Of a stretch of 64,000 bases of DNA, positions 26,470 through 37,700 are shown in pieces. The stretch covers positions 53,013 through 117,012 of the forward strand of contig VZRS01000309.1 in the NCBI GenBank assembly GCA_013398055.1, written 5' to 3'. The DNA is from Ifrita kowaldi (lineage: Eukaryota; Chordata; Aves; Passeriformes; Cinclosomatidae). The position numbers and the translations under genes were made by a program. How positions within the stretch are numbered: the first letter of the stretch is position 1; each line of letters starts with the position of its first letter. The notes beneath the pieces are model-generated. The model worked only from the letters and a program-made list of their open reading frames with translations, did not search any database and was not told the origin of the DNA.

Positions 26470-26610
26470 CTGCCATCACCAAGGCTTTCACACATTCCGT
26501 TCGGCCCTGCATTGCAGATTTCATCAGTGCTGTGAATCCAAACGCATTCCTCTTCTCAATATCAAGCCCGGGAAAATAGTTCAACAAATAATTTGTAATG
26601 GTTATGTGCC
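26470..26610 (-). CDS. ANKRD33B: ANKRD33B coding exon (third coding exon), ankyrin repeats
   Basis: This 141-base exon (47 codons, phase 1 to phase 1) follows a TTTCTTTAAAG acceptor and ends at GGCAG|GTATGC. It completes the glycine codon split with the previous exon and reads GHITITNYLLNYFPGLDIEK, then NAFGFTALMKSAMQGRTEC, ending VKALVMA plus one base of the next glycine codon. The first part finishes one ankyrin repeat. The second is a clear ankyrin helix pair with the usual G-TALM-A pattern. Identity to human ANKRD33B is very high here, as expected for the core of the repeat domain. Intron lengths are about 7.25 kb upstream and 6.78 kb downstream. Confidence 0.93.
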
Positions 26611-27008
26611 CTTTAAAGAAACAAAAAAAAACACACAAAAAAAAATGTCACAGAATGAAGGTTCTGTTTCAAAGATAAACCAAAAATTTACTCCTGTAGT
26701 TCTGATAACTGGAAAATGCAGATAATTAATAAGATCTCTTTTCTTTGTGTCTTCTTCCACTCATTGCAGTCATCAGCCTTAGGGTTAAGTGGCCCTCACT
26801 TGTGACCAGAATGCTGGGATAGGAGGTGGAAAACCTGGGTTCCTACCTTCTCTCAAGTTGCTCTCCTTTCTGAAAAGTCAGTTTAAGGTAAGGGAATAAT
26901 TGAAGACCAGAGATGGTCACTCTGAGGTTACAAGAGCCCCCAGTTTCTTGACTCAGTGAGTAGCACTGCAAAGGGAATCCCTACAGCTTATGGGAGGAAG
27001 TTCCATCA

Positions 27009-27636
27009 TGTCTTGGGGTGACTTTATGATGCTGTATCCCCTATTGCCTGCTTATTGCCCAGACATGAATCCTGTGCCTTTCTGTCTTTAAGCCAGACCG
27101 AGAGAGAGGGGCGGGGGAAAGGCGGTGGAATTCCTTTGGTGGCTGTGTTCAAAACCACAGAGATAACTCCCTCGCGCTCTGTCCCCAGCTCTCGGCTCTG
27201 CAGCAGAGAACAGAGTTGTTTCTTTTGCTTTTTAGCTAGCTTCTCATTCATTAGCTGAGGCAAGAGGTTTTCCTGGTACTGTGGCTTCTTCGTCTCAAAC
27301 TGGAACTGTTCAGCTTTGCTCCGGTCCGGAACACCATCACCGGGAGGCCCCGGAGGGGCCCACAGCACACCCCAGCTCCGGAGAGAGCAGAGCCACACCT
27401 ACAGAAAGGACTCTGAATCTCCCAGGTTTTTCTCCACAACGAGAGGTTTTATTATCTAACATTATTCATTTTTTTCCCTTTGTGCCTGAGTGCACCCTTC
27501 TTGTTAAATAAACGGGTTTTTTTCACTTTCGTCCAGAGATTCTTTCTGAACCTGGGTGGGGGAGGAGCTGCTGAAACCTGCTTCTATTCGAGGTTCATTT
27601 CAGATGTTTCCTCCCAATTTTTCTCAAACTGAGACA
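27009..27636 (+). mobile_element. solo ERV LTR (ERVL-like by target duplication size)
   Basis: The element begins TGTCT and ends AGACA, a perfect 5-bp terminal inversion with the canonical TG...CA ends. It is flanked on both sides by CATCA (27004-27008 and 27637-27641), a perfect 5-bp target duplication. An AATAAA poly(A) signal lies at 27507-27512, followed by a T-rich segment, as expected of an R region. The U3 part is GC-rich with CpG. No internal retroviral sequence is attached, so this is a solo LTR left by recombination. A 5-bp duplication fits ERVL-type elements. It lies antisense to ANKRD33B in the intron, 0.4 kb upstream of the 26610 exon in gene direction. Confidence 0.88.
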
Positions 27637-30600
27637 CATCACCAGGAGGAACTTACTGCAAAGGTTCAGCTTTTTCCCTCCTCTGGTAAATTTGAGCCTT
27701 ACAATCACGGGGCTTCGTTAAAAAGTGATGATTGCACATAGTTATTCCAGCCAATAATGCTAACGGACCATGCCAGGCCTGATACAAGAGAAAGGAATAT
27801 TTTGTGTAGGATCCCACATTTTTATTTTTCCATCTGACAGTGTAAAGCCACTTGTCTACTCTCCTGCAGTTGGAAAATGGGACTGATGTTCAGTTTTGGT
27901 AGTAAAATAAATTATTTAAGTTCTGTTTCTAAAAGCAACTGTTGTTGCCATTCATGTGCCTTGCATGCCAGGGTAACTGGTGTCTGCAAGGCTGTACTGA
28001 GGAGCTGAACACATCTCTGGCTAAATGGTTGGAAGACCAATTAAGACATCAAATCTTTATAATTGGACTATCAGACGAATAGCTAGTGCCATAATGACTC
28101 ATTCAAAACAGTTTTCCCTCCACTTTTCAATCATTTTATGATGCTTTGATGCTCTATAAAATAATGCCGTCTGTCAGGCAGCTGCAACAATCACAATTTA
28201 ATTAGTAGGAGATGTAAAAATATTCCCTCATCTTGCTCTGCAGTCCAGCTGACTATTCTGTAATGCATGCCATTCAAATTCATCTAGAAATGTTACTGAA
28301 GCAGATTATAATTCATACAGGACAATTTAAAAGTCTATAGTGTCACATCTGGTGTAGATTTCATCAGCAGCCACTTTGTACCAACACAGTCCTACAGTCA
28401 CTTTGAAAAGCAAGCTAAGAAAGTCTTTACCAGTTAATTTAAGATGTGTTGCAGGTGTTACTCTTTGATAATTTTTTTGACTGTTAACCTTTCTGCATAA
28501 CTGGAGACTCTCATGAAACCTGAGCGCATGTAGAGATAATGCCAATCAGATGAGCAACTCCTGAGTCAGAGAAAACCAAATAAAAAGCTCCCTGTACCTT
28601 GAGCAGTCCAATGAGAATGAAATATAAAGATTCACCAAATCATAACAAGCTGAACAAAGCAAAAGTGGACTGGGTTCAGGGCAGGATCAAGTGACCTGGT
28701 CCTGCTTATTGAATACAGGGGTTTCAGCTTTACTGATTCTTTGGCATAAAATCAAATCCTACCAAGGAATCGGTTTCTCCTGGGAGAATCTTTGTGTCCA
28801 GATTGTTTTGCAGGACACGATCTGTTTCAGTGATGTAGAGCATGTGCCTTCATGAAGGTTTTGGAACAGTTGAAATACTGCTTTTTGACCACAAAAACCA
28901 GAGACATACTGAAACAACTAGAAATAATAAGATGGAAGATTTTTCAGCAGTTATTACATCACAAAAGGTGTTCTTCCCTTTGCCAAAAGTATAGTTACAG
29001 TAAGAGATGTTTTGCAAATCTGGGGTGATCCTAAGAATTAATCCTGAAAGACCTTGCTTAACCAAAACTCTCCAGGGGACTAGAAAAGGCCCCGAATGAG
29101 ACCGAAAAAATTACCAGCAGTAAAATAAGAAAGAAAATTAAGAAGTTTGTGATTCCCAGAAGTTTTGTGTCTCAGGGTTTCCTGAAAACCACTGCAATTT
29201 TAATCTGGAGGATATTCTGTGCTCTGAGGTTTGCTTCAGATTTCCAGTTCAAACAGATATCAAATTCAAAGCAAAACTCAGAGCTGCCAAGTTTTAGTTC
29301 AAACCTTGTCATACGCTTTCGATTTTTTCGAGCCATGAAGTTTACTTTGGCTCTCCTGTACCTAAATTGTAAACTGGGTGAGTCTCCTGTGATGCAAAGT
29401 CTGCTATGCAAGCCGTATGCAGCTCTAAAATAAGCGAGCCTGGGCTCAGCCAGTTTGGTGATACCGAATTCAAAGCAGGCTCTTGCTGTTTGTAAGCCAG
29501 CTCTATCTCCTACCAGAACTGGCAAGCTAAAGGGTACACTTCTTCTCCCTGTGAGCCATATTTAGAGATCAGCACAGATGTCTGTAATAGCTTAATTCAC
29601 TTAATTGCTGCTACAAAGGAAAGGCCTATGATGATGACAATATTGCCTAATAAGCTGTGTAACACAGGCAGAAGGATAAGCTGCATAGTAAGGAAGAGGC
29701 TTTGTCAAATAACATTTCACTCCTGAATTGTACCTGCAAAACACTTGTGTTTGGCCTGCGGTTAGTGGATGCTTTCTCACAGATGGATGGAAACAAGGAC
29801 ACCCAGAATGCTTTTTCCTCTGGGTGCTTTAGGTGTTTGTGTTCTCATGTCTTTCTTAATAAACAGTAACTGGGATAACTTCCAATTTGTGTTCCCAGCT
29901 CTACAGCCCTGCCCCAAACTGGTGGATGTAACATGAAACATCTATACTTTGTAAGCAAATACAACTCCCTCTGAACACCAGAGCATGCCAGTTGCTATAC
30001 ACTGATGTAGCTATGTCCCCATCAACAGGAGAACTGAGGAAAAAAAATGTAATTTTCCTTCTTTTCCCATTCTTTTTAAAATCACTCTCCTTCCTCCCTT
30101 TCCACTTCTTATTTCAATTGCTTGTTTCTATCAATCTCCCATTTTTTTCTGCATTGTCCTTGTAATGATGTCTAGTGATTTTCTTCTGCTTCAATAGCAT
30201 CACCACCCATTTCTGGGCACCACCTGCTGCAGACTGCAATGCATTTACAGTTCTGGAAGGCATGCTCTCTTTGAAAAGGGATATAAGAAATAGGAAACAT
30301 TGGGAAAGCAGATGAACAGACCAATTGTCAAATGTGAAATTTACACGCAAAGCAGAGAACTCTGTTTGTGGTTATTTTTCTATACTAATAAGCTTGTTAC
30401 TAAAGTACTGCTTTTCACTGATCTCTCCAACCTGTCTTTCTCTGGTCAGAGAAAACTTCAGCCTTAGATACTTTTGTTGGAGGATGAGAATCTCAGATTA
30501 TCAAAGGCAATATGAGGAACGAAATTCACTCATCTTCTGAGACTCTAGGTGCTCTTTAATTTAATCCTCTTTAATTCAGGCTGATGCTCGTATTTGAGCA

Positions 30601-30943
30601 TCATGTCTGGGCAGTCATGAAACAGCATAGGCAAGTGTGGGTTTTAAACTCATCAGCACAAGTAAAGACACTTCTCTGTCACCTCTTTTGGTATCCATAC
30701 CTCATCATATGGCATGATGCAAGAAACAGAAGGAACATTTCCTCAGGACCACACCTTTTTTGCCATCCAGCTCCTCTTTGGGGTCTGGCCATACATGATG
30801 ATGCCTTAGGTTTTAACTTTTATATTTTTCAGATCCTGCGCTGCTTAGCATGTGACTCTGAAACTTCATACAGCCTCTTAGCTACTGTTCTCTCATGCTG
30901 GTCAGACATAAACCCTCTCTAGGTTTGCACTTCAAGGACACCT

Positions 30944-31239
30944 TGTTGTCTCAGACCCCGAAATATGTAAACTAAAGCCTCTGAACGGGGGCAGGGGGGA
31001 AACTTGAGATAATTACTTCATTGCCTGAAATTATAATTGGAGAATTAACCCTGATCTGCAAATTGACCAAGCTTATAAAAGTGTGAAAAACCTGTGACCC
31101 AGCGTCCATCTTGGGTGTAGCCCCTTGGAGGCTTTTTGACTGCCCACAGTGTTCCTATTGAAGGCCCTCAATAAATACCTGCTTTTATTCTCTTCATCTT
31201 GTCTAGCCTCTGTTTTCAGGTGGCCACTTCAGGACATCA
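30944..31239 (+). mobile_element. truncated ERV: LTR followed by a short leader
   Basis: The segment has LTR architecture: TG start at about 30944 (or 30947), a TATA-like CTTATAAAAG at 31072-31081, AATAAA at 31170-31175, a T/C-rich U5-like stretch, and a CA end at about 31239. A sequence complementary to a tRNA 3' end starts four bases later (listed separately). No target duplication is found, which fits a 5' LTR whose provirus is truncated soon after the leader. The exact ends are uncertain. It is antisense to ANKRD33B. Confidence 0.65.
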
Positions 31240-31243
31240 CGTC

Positions 31244-31281
31244 TGGCACCTCAGATGGGACTCGAACCCACAATCCCTGGC
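31244..31281 (+). other. ERV primer-binding segment matching tRNA-Arg(CCT)
   Basis: Starting TGG, the complement of a tRNA CCA end, this stretch is the reverse complement of a tRNA 3' half. It covers the acceptor strand (CTGAGGTG), T-arm (GTGGG-TTCGAGT-CCCAT) and variable/anticodon-stem side (GCCAGGGATT). It agrees with tRNA-Arg(CCT), as I remember that gene, at all but one or two positions over about 38 bases. A normal primer-binding site is 18 bases, so the match is longer than needed. Weaker similarity continues into the anticodon arm to about 31298. The CCA complement shows a mature tRNA was copied, because nuclear tRNA genes do not encode CCA. Confidence 0.65.
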
Positions 31282-32784
31282 CCACCTGGTCAGTGGATCC
31301 TTACAAAAATGCATCTCTTTCTGAAACCTTCAAATACCACCTTACAAATAACTGAAATAATGTGGATTTGATATTAGACTAACCACAGGAAAACCCATAG
31401 TTTTGGTATAAATAACAGTGATCTCAATTTATTTTGTAAAAATGTGATTACTTTCATGGCCTAAAGTTAAACCTCCCCCCCACCAAAATAAATCCTCCAC
31501 TAAAGGCAAGCTTGCATAAGCTCTGCTTTCAGGTCTTTATGATACATTGCTCAGTGTTACTACTTAACATCCAGCAATAATTAAGCAGCATCTATTGCAC
31601 TGTAGCTCCTCTGGTTCCAACGTTAACCTCACAGTAATCTCTATTAACACTGCAGCAGTATCTTGTGATAATTAATTAAATAACTGGTGTAAACACTGTA
31701 GCGCAGGATTAGCACAGGCAGGGGAAAACATCCAAGTTGTTGGGGGTTTGTATAAGCTTCTGCTGACTACAGTAATTTCCAGTTGCTTTGGGGATCAATA
31801 GCAAGTACTGGCAGAGAGTGTCAAGTCAATGTCAGCCTGCTGGATCAATTCTGAGCTCATTATCATAAGTTATAAAGGTCAAGAAGGAGGCAGTGTTAAA
31901 CCTTTTTTAGTCCAAATTTATATTAGGGCAGATAAATAAAAGTAGATTAGTGTTTTGGAGACTTCTCCACCTTCTTTGGAAAGCTACTGTACTCATGGCT
32001 TTGCTATGAGTGTGCCTACTGTGGTCACAATTCTTTCTTCCAGTATTCAAGACCCATCTTGCAGTAACTTTAGCAGAGTTCACTTTTTGGTACAACACAA
32101 AGCAAGGTTAGGCACTACCTGGAAACGTTCAGTGGCACTACTACTAAATTGACATGAAAACCGAACTGCTCCAATCTTTAGACGTGGCTTGCAATGTCCA
32201 TTGATATTCCTTGACAGAAGTTTGCTCTCTTCAGGCAGCCGGTGTCTGGGAGTGAGGACTATGTCCCATGAACTCCCACAAACTTCCCATACTCTTCATC
32301 AGTCAGCAGACATAATAAAGACCAGCTGTGCCTTTCCCTGTAAAGTGACTGCCTTTGCAGAGCATGCTTGAAGGATGCAGAGGAAACAAGAGATGCAGAT
32401 CTAGGCAGCCCCTGGAACAGCTTTTAGACTACAAAGTGATGGCATCCTTCCTTGGAGAAATTTTTCCTGATTTACATGCATTAGCACTTTGTTAACACTT
32501 GTTAGAGAAAACGAAAGCTTCCCTAAAAGATTAAAGCACAGCCCTTCAGTTTCAACAGAAATAATCAAATGATTGTTTTCTAACTGAACACCAGAAACAA
32601 GGTGTCTCAGGGGGTCTTCTGATGCCACTCGAGCACCAGCGTGCCGCAGCCTTCCTAGAGACAGTGTCCTGCAAAGAACAGCTCTTCTAGGGGCGAAGGC
32701 AAACCTCCCTGGACAGCGAGGGATTTCAGCAAGTGTAGCGATGTCTCAGCTACAAGTGATTTCAGCTCTTGTGATTCAGCTCTT

Positions 32785-33194
32785 TGTGAAATACCCCGAA
32801 GCTAACACGGGGACAGAGAGACAGGGAGACCTGTATGGCAGTTCCACAGAGAAAGTAGCTTTATTGTCCAGCAGCCTCTGTGAAGGGAAGGCCAGGGACA
32901 GGTTCTCCCCTGGCTTTCAGGGCAGACCCGGGCTCTTTTTATGGGGAAGGCTGGGGGAGGGCAGAAACCAGTTAGCCAACTGGGTACAAGGTATTGCCAT
33001 AGCGAAGCAAAGCATGCTGGGGGTAGTTCACTGGTCACCGTAACCTCAAGGTGAGTTGCTCAACTCAGAGTCCTTATGGCCTCAGGCATTCCTTCTCCAG
33101 GGGAGCACAGAGGGCTGCTGGGCTAAGAGCTCACAGCCCTCCACAACAAGGAACTCTCCTGGGTGTTTCTCTTACATCTAAGTGATCTGTTACA
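32785..33194 (-). mobile_element. ERV LTR, sense to ANKRD33B, probably solo
   Basis: Read on minus, the segment starts TGTAACAG and ends TATTTCACA. It carries CCCATAAAAAG (TATA box, near 32940) and an AATAAA at 32865-32860, about 75 bases apart, then a pyrimidine-rich CTCCCTGTCTCTCTGTCCCC stretch typical of U5. The flanks CTCTT (32780-32784) and CTCGT (33195-33199) agree at four of five bases and could be a decayed 5-bp target duplication. An alternative inner start is TGTAAGAG at 33176. No primer-binding site follows, so it is probably a solo LTR. Confidence 0.65.
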
Positions 33195-33864
33195 CTCGTT
33201 CACTGAATATTACCATGCTGGGTGGGATAAAAGAAAACCTTGTGCTAAACCCTGCTCTCACTCCAGCCTGCATCAGGAGTAACATGGTTGATGTCGAGAG
33301 CAGCTGTTACAAAAGGATCTTTGGCAAACACTAAATCCTGCTGAGATTTTTTTGCTGTTTAACTATGGAGTGGATGAAGAATGTTTTAGCAGCTAAGGTA
33401 TTTCTTGATGATGATGGGTTTTTTTACAGTCATCAGTTACTACAGACGCTCTGAGGTAGGTGCAGCAAGCATGGGAGAAAAGCACTAATGCAGCACATTA
33501 CACGTCCACAGTGTTCACTTGCTGCTTGCCAGAGCAAACATCAGAAAATCAGCTTAAAGGAACAAATCAGTATAATACTGCACACCTGGGATAAGATTTT
33601 CTTTATTTTTAATTTAAAATAATTAATGGCATCTACTAAAAATGTATTGCTTTTGCTGCCCTAATCTATTGGATAAATACTACTGTAGATTAATCAGTTC
33701 AAAGAAAATCATGACAAACTTACTTGGGGGTGGGCTTGGCCAGGATTATTTTACACAGCATAGTTTCTTTTAGGGATTTGAAAAAAAATCCTAAAAAAAA
33801 AAATAGCCAAAACACGTACTCCCCCCAAGACCCTGCATGTTAGGGGTGATACAGAGAGCCTTAC

Positions 33865-33994
33865 CTGCCTGTGCAGCTGTAATTAGAGCCGTGTTCCCTT
33901 CGTTGTCCTGCCAGTTCACATCAAGGTGAGGGCATTGTGCTAAGGCCATTACAATATCCACATAACCTTGGTAACAGGCAACAATAAGACCATT
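33865..33994 (-). CDS. ANKRD33B: ANKRD33B coding exon (second coding exon), ankyrin repeats
   Basis: This 130-base exon starts in phase 0 after a CAG acceptor and ends in phase 1 at a GCAG|GTAAGG donor. It encodes 43 residues that open with NGLIVACYQGYVD and end with GNTALITAAQA. This is most of one ankyrin repeat and the start of the next (DNEGNTALITAAQAG). The segment matches, with few changes, the human ANKRD33B stretch GLIVACYHGFVD...NWQDSEGNTALITAAQAG as I remember it, which gives the gene name. ANKRD33B is a little-studied ankyrin-repeat protein, paralogous to the photoreceptor protein ANKRD33; its repeats presumably mediate protein binding. The preceding coding exon, with the N-terminus and first repeat, is not found upstream to 64000. 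Downstream intron: 33864-26611. Confidence 0.93.
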
Positions 33995-34722
33995 CTGTAA
34001 GCAAAACATAAAATGAAAGTTAGGATTGCCAGACTGAGAAAAATTCACTGAAGAAGCATGCTAGACTGCTTTTTTATTTTATATTTTTTTCCAGACTGAA
34101 GAACTGAAAAGATATCACCATAACTAGTGATTAGCTCCAGGCACAATGTTGAGATCCAAAACACTTGTTTTTATCTGCCCTTTGGCAGGTAATGTTTGAT
34201 ACTCCTCAGAAATACCTAAGAGAGTAGGTATTATATTATGCTACATGCAAAGTAACTGTTTATAAATGGCTTATGCTTATATGGCTATAAACTCTATATC
34301 CAAATGAGAATAAATCTGATTTTATTATATAATAAAAATGAGCCCAGCAGGTAAGATGAACTGGACCTGCTCTGAATGTTAATTCTCTGAAAAACAACTA
34401 CTTGTTCCATGAAGGGGAAGTGGTAGGCAGGAGTTCTGTTCATACTGCCTGTTGCTATCTCTAAATAATTCAGATTTCCCATTAGAACTAGGCCTCCTTT
34501 TTTTATCATCATAAATAAAATTAAATTGCTTTTAGAGGTCCTGTTTAATGTGTTTTATGACAGCTGGAGGCTGTAAAATTTCCAGGAGGAAGCCAAGCCA
34601 GGAGGTAAACCTTGTAACTATGCTTGGTACCCAGATAGTGTTTCACTCCACAGCAGCAAACTGACAGCTTCCCTAAAATACAGCAAAATACACTTGCCAT
34701 TAATTAAATGGAACCACAGTAC

Positions 34723-34784
34723 TTAATCCTGGCTGCTCACTTGACCACTAGGATTAAAGCCATTATCTCCAGTCTTCAGGATTA
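34723..34784. promoter_or_regulatory. cluster of three TAATCC/GGATTA homeodomain cores
   Basis: TTAATCC ends at 34729, and GGATTA occurs at 34751-34756 and 34779-34784, so three K50-homeodomain (OTX/CRX-type) cores lie in about 60 bases. A TTAATTAA also lies just upstream at about 34700. The site is 0.73 kb from exon 2 in intron 1. The paralogue ANKRD33 is photoreceptor-expressed, where CRX acts, which makes this suggestive only. Confidence 0.2.
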
Positions 34785-37700
34785 CTTGGGCAGCCCTCGT
34801 TCATCTGCCTGGGGCTGATGGGTGTAGAGGAGGGCAGGCGCAGATAAATCAGCGCTCCCCGCGCTCCCTCCTCACTGCCAGCGCATTACTCAGTTTGCCT
34901 GAGCTCAGAGTGAGCATCTGACTGCCGAAAAGATAAGGGCAGAGACACAAATCTCAGACTGCCTGGTAACCCTGCCTGCCCAAAAGGCACTCACACGAAA
35001 GACTTGCAAGGAGAACCTGGTTATGAAAACAGAATGGCCCGCCCTGATTCCTCCATCATTTTTCTCTTGCCTACACATTCTCTTTATTTCTTTTTCCCAT
35101 GGACATTACTGAGACAGAAATGTTCACCAGACGTGAACTGAGGCTTTTGATTTATTGTCCTCACGACTAGTTAGTTATTAATATAATTTCACTGTCATTC
35201 TGGATGGTTCTGTTGGCTGAGGTAGCAAACAGCTTCATTGAGATACAGGAGTGATATCTACTCTTTATGCTGTTCACAGGCTATGTAGGTTATTTCTCAA
35301 TTACATCTTTCAATAAAATAATTACTCTGCTTTCTTTTGTTCTCAAATCACTCTTGCCCTCAGCATGAAGCAACACCTACCACTGCTCTATAAAGAGCAT
35401 CTTCATTTCGTTGTGAAGAACCTGTAATGCTTCAAAGCCTTCTATTGGATTTGTACAGAGGATTCTGCTAAAAGCCATATATTTTTGGAGGGTTTTTTTC
35501 ACTAAATGTATGTACTTTCCTGGTGGGATTGTTCAGATTAATCAAAGTTTTACTGTAATGTGATAGTTTTTAGCTTTTAAGAAAAATGTGTCAGTGTCCA
35601 CTTTGTAAGAACTTGAGCATATTTCAGTTCTTTAATAATTTAATTTTTCACTTGATGTTCAGGATATGGGTCTTCACAATGCCAAAAGCTGTGCAGATTT
35701 AAAACTCCACGCAGTCATTCAGTAAAATATCTGTTACTTATGACAGCAGAAAATTAAGTTTGCAATTGTTTGGAGACCAAAAACTTTTGACAATAAGAAG
35801 AGAGATTCTATTGTTCCCTGAAAAAAATGGCATTTTTGAAGAGAGTGATAGTTTCAAAAAGGCTGTAAGAATAACTAAAAGTAGCTATCATCTCTAATGA
35901 AAAGAAAACTATTTCACCTAGTATCTGGAGGGTATTTTCACAGTGTATTCTCACAGAACATTTTTGTGTTCTATAAATAGTTACTAGATGATTAAAATGA
36001 GTTCGGTTTTTTGTTCTCTTTGTAAAAGAGTAAAGTTAAAATATTGTAAAGATATAGTAAAATATTGTAAAAAAACTAATAACAAACATTAGGGTTTTTT
36101 TGTTGTTGTTGGTTTTTTGGGGGGTTTTTTTGCAAGAGGTTTTTGCATTACAGTATTCAGGGATTTTTGTTCTACTTTTAGTGGGTACCTCCATTAGACA
36201 GGAACTAATGCATCTGGCACTGATTTCAGTAGATGTGAGACACAAATTATCTTCAAATCAATCAAACTCACTCACTGTTCTGAGTTTACAAACCAGAAGG
36301 ATTACTTAGGTGTCAACATTTTCTGACGTTTATTTTCCAAAGATGCTATCAAAGACTGCTTGCTTAAGGATAAAGAAAGGCACCAGAGAGTAGGAGCTCT
36401 CTGAGGGATTACATAATACAGTAGCACAGAAAATCATCCTTGAAGGATGGTTTTACAAATCTGAAGTGGGCCAGATAAGAGAGTGAGAACCCGATATTCA
36501 GTGGAGTGTACGACCAGCAGTCCCTGGTTGAGAAGCGAAACAAGCAATGGCATGAGGACATAAAAACATGTCCCTTCTGTAAAGCTGATGGGTTTTTTTC
36601 ACCCATTACTCGTCTGTGGGCAGGTGGGTGAGACAGACTGCTTGCTGAGGGATGCTTTCCTTTGCATAACCCTCCCAAATGAGTCAGATACTGAAATGGG
36701 GTGCAGGAGGCTGCAGCTTTACAGTGAAAGTTGCAATAAACATCTGGATTTGATGGTTATTTCCCAAATCCTCTTTCAGTGATACAATGATAATTTGTGT
36801 TATCAGGTTGCTTTTTTTTCCCCTATTTTTCTTTTCCTTTGCATCCATTTCTGGCCCTGTCTGTATCCTGCTTGCTGAAAGCTAGTACAGAGAGATCAGC
36901 CAGGATGTGCAATCAGTCAATATCAAAGTGAGTTATTAGTCTGGAATCTTTAAGTTCATATAACAATAAATACTACAATATATATAAAAACTCCTTCAAC
37001 AGTCTCAATTAATAAATATAAATCATACAAAATAGCCTCCAGTAAATTGCCTTTTGAAGCAATCAGTAAAGCAGTAGCCTGCATCACAGCAGTCTGCAGG
37101 AAAATACAGCTGTGCACTTAATGTCTTTTCAAAACCTAAAAATAAATTAGTTTTAGCTAGAAAATACTGAACCTGAACAATCTAGTTACCCTGAGAAGAG
37201 AGATCACATTAATGTTCTGCCAAAGGCATCCATTATTCTGCCTCTCATATGAAAGGCCACAGTGCAATTATGAAATGGTCAGTGTATATGGGGAAAAAAA
37301 AAGTATTTTTTAAATTGAATCTTACCATTATTTTCATCAGTAAGATCAATTCTCAGAAGTATTCACTACTTGTGAAGGCTTTAGGAGAAAGGAAGATTGA
37401 TAATTCTTAAAAGGATGTCCTCTGCCTAAAAGGACTTTCCTCCTTCAACAGCATCCTTTTCCCTCTCTTCCCTTTCGTATGTCCTCAAACACCACTTACT
37501 TTAAATAATAATAAAACCTCTAACGATTCCCATTAATATATAGCAACAATCATCAATTATTAGGCAGTATAACTGTACATATATCACAGCACCCAAGCAC
37601 AGTATCCCTGCTTTTCAAGTATACTCTGTTATCTGACTTGCTCTCTCCCGATCAGTGGCCAGGACTGCTGTCCTTCATTCTCCCAGAGCAATGGAAGAGA

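Larger units (their letters stand above)
26611..33864 (-). other. ANKRD33B: ANKRD33B intron between second and third coding exons, with LTR insertions
   Basis: This 7.25-kb intron runs from the GTAAGG donor at 33864 to TTTAAAG at 26611. It contains three LTR-type insertions, listed separately. The rest is AT-rich unique-looking DNA with no coding exon that I can see. Confidence 0.85.

Noticed and set aside
31244..31298. tRNA-Arg gene or pseudogene
   Set aside because: It carries the complement of the CCA end and sits four bases from an LTR end. The 5' half is not recognisable. A primer-binding segment explains it better, though a retrocopy is not excluded.
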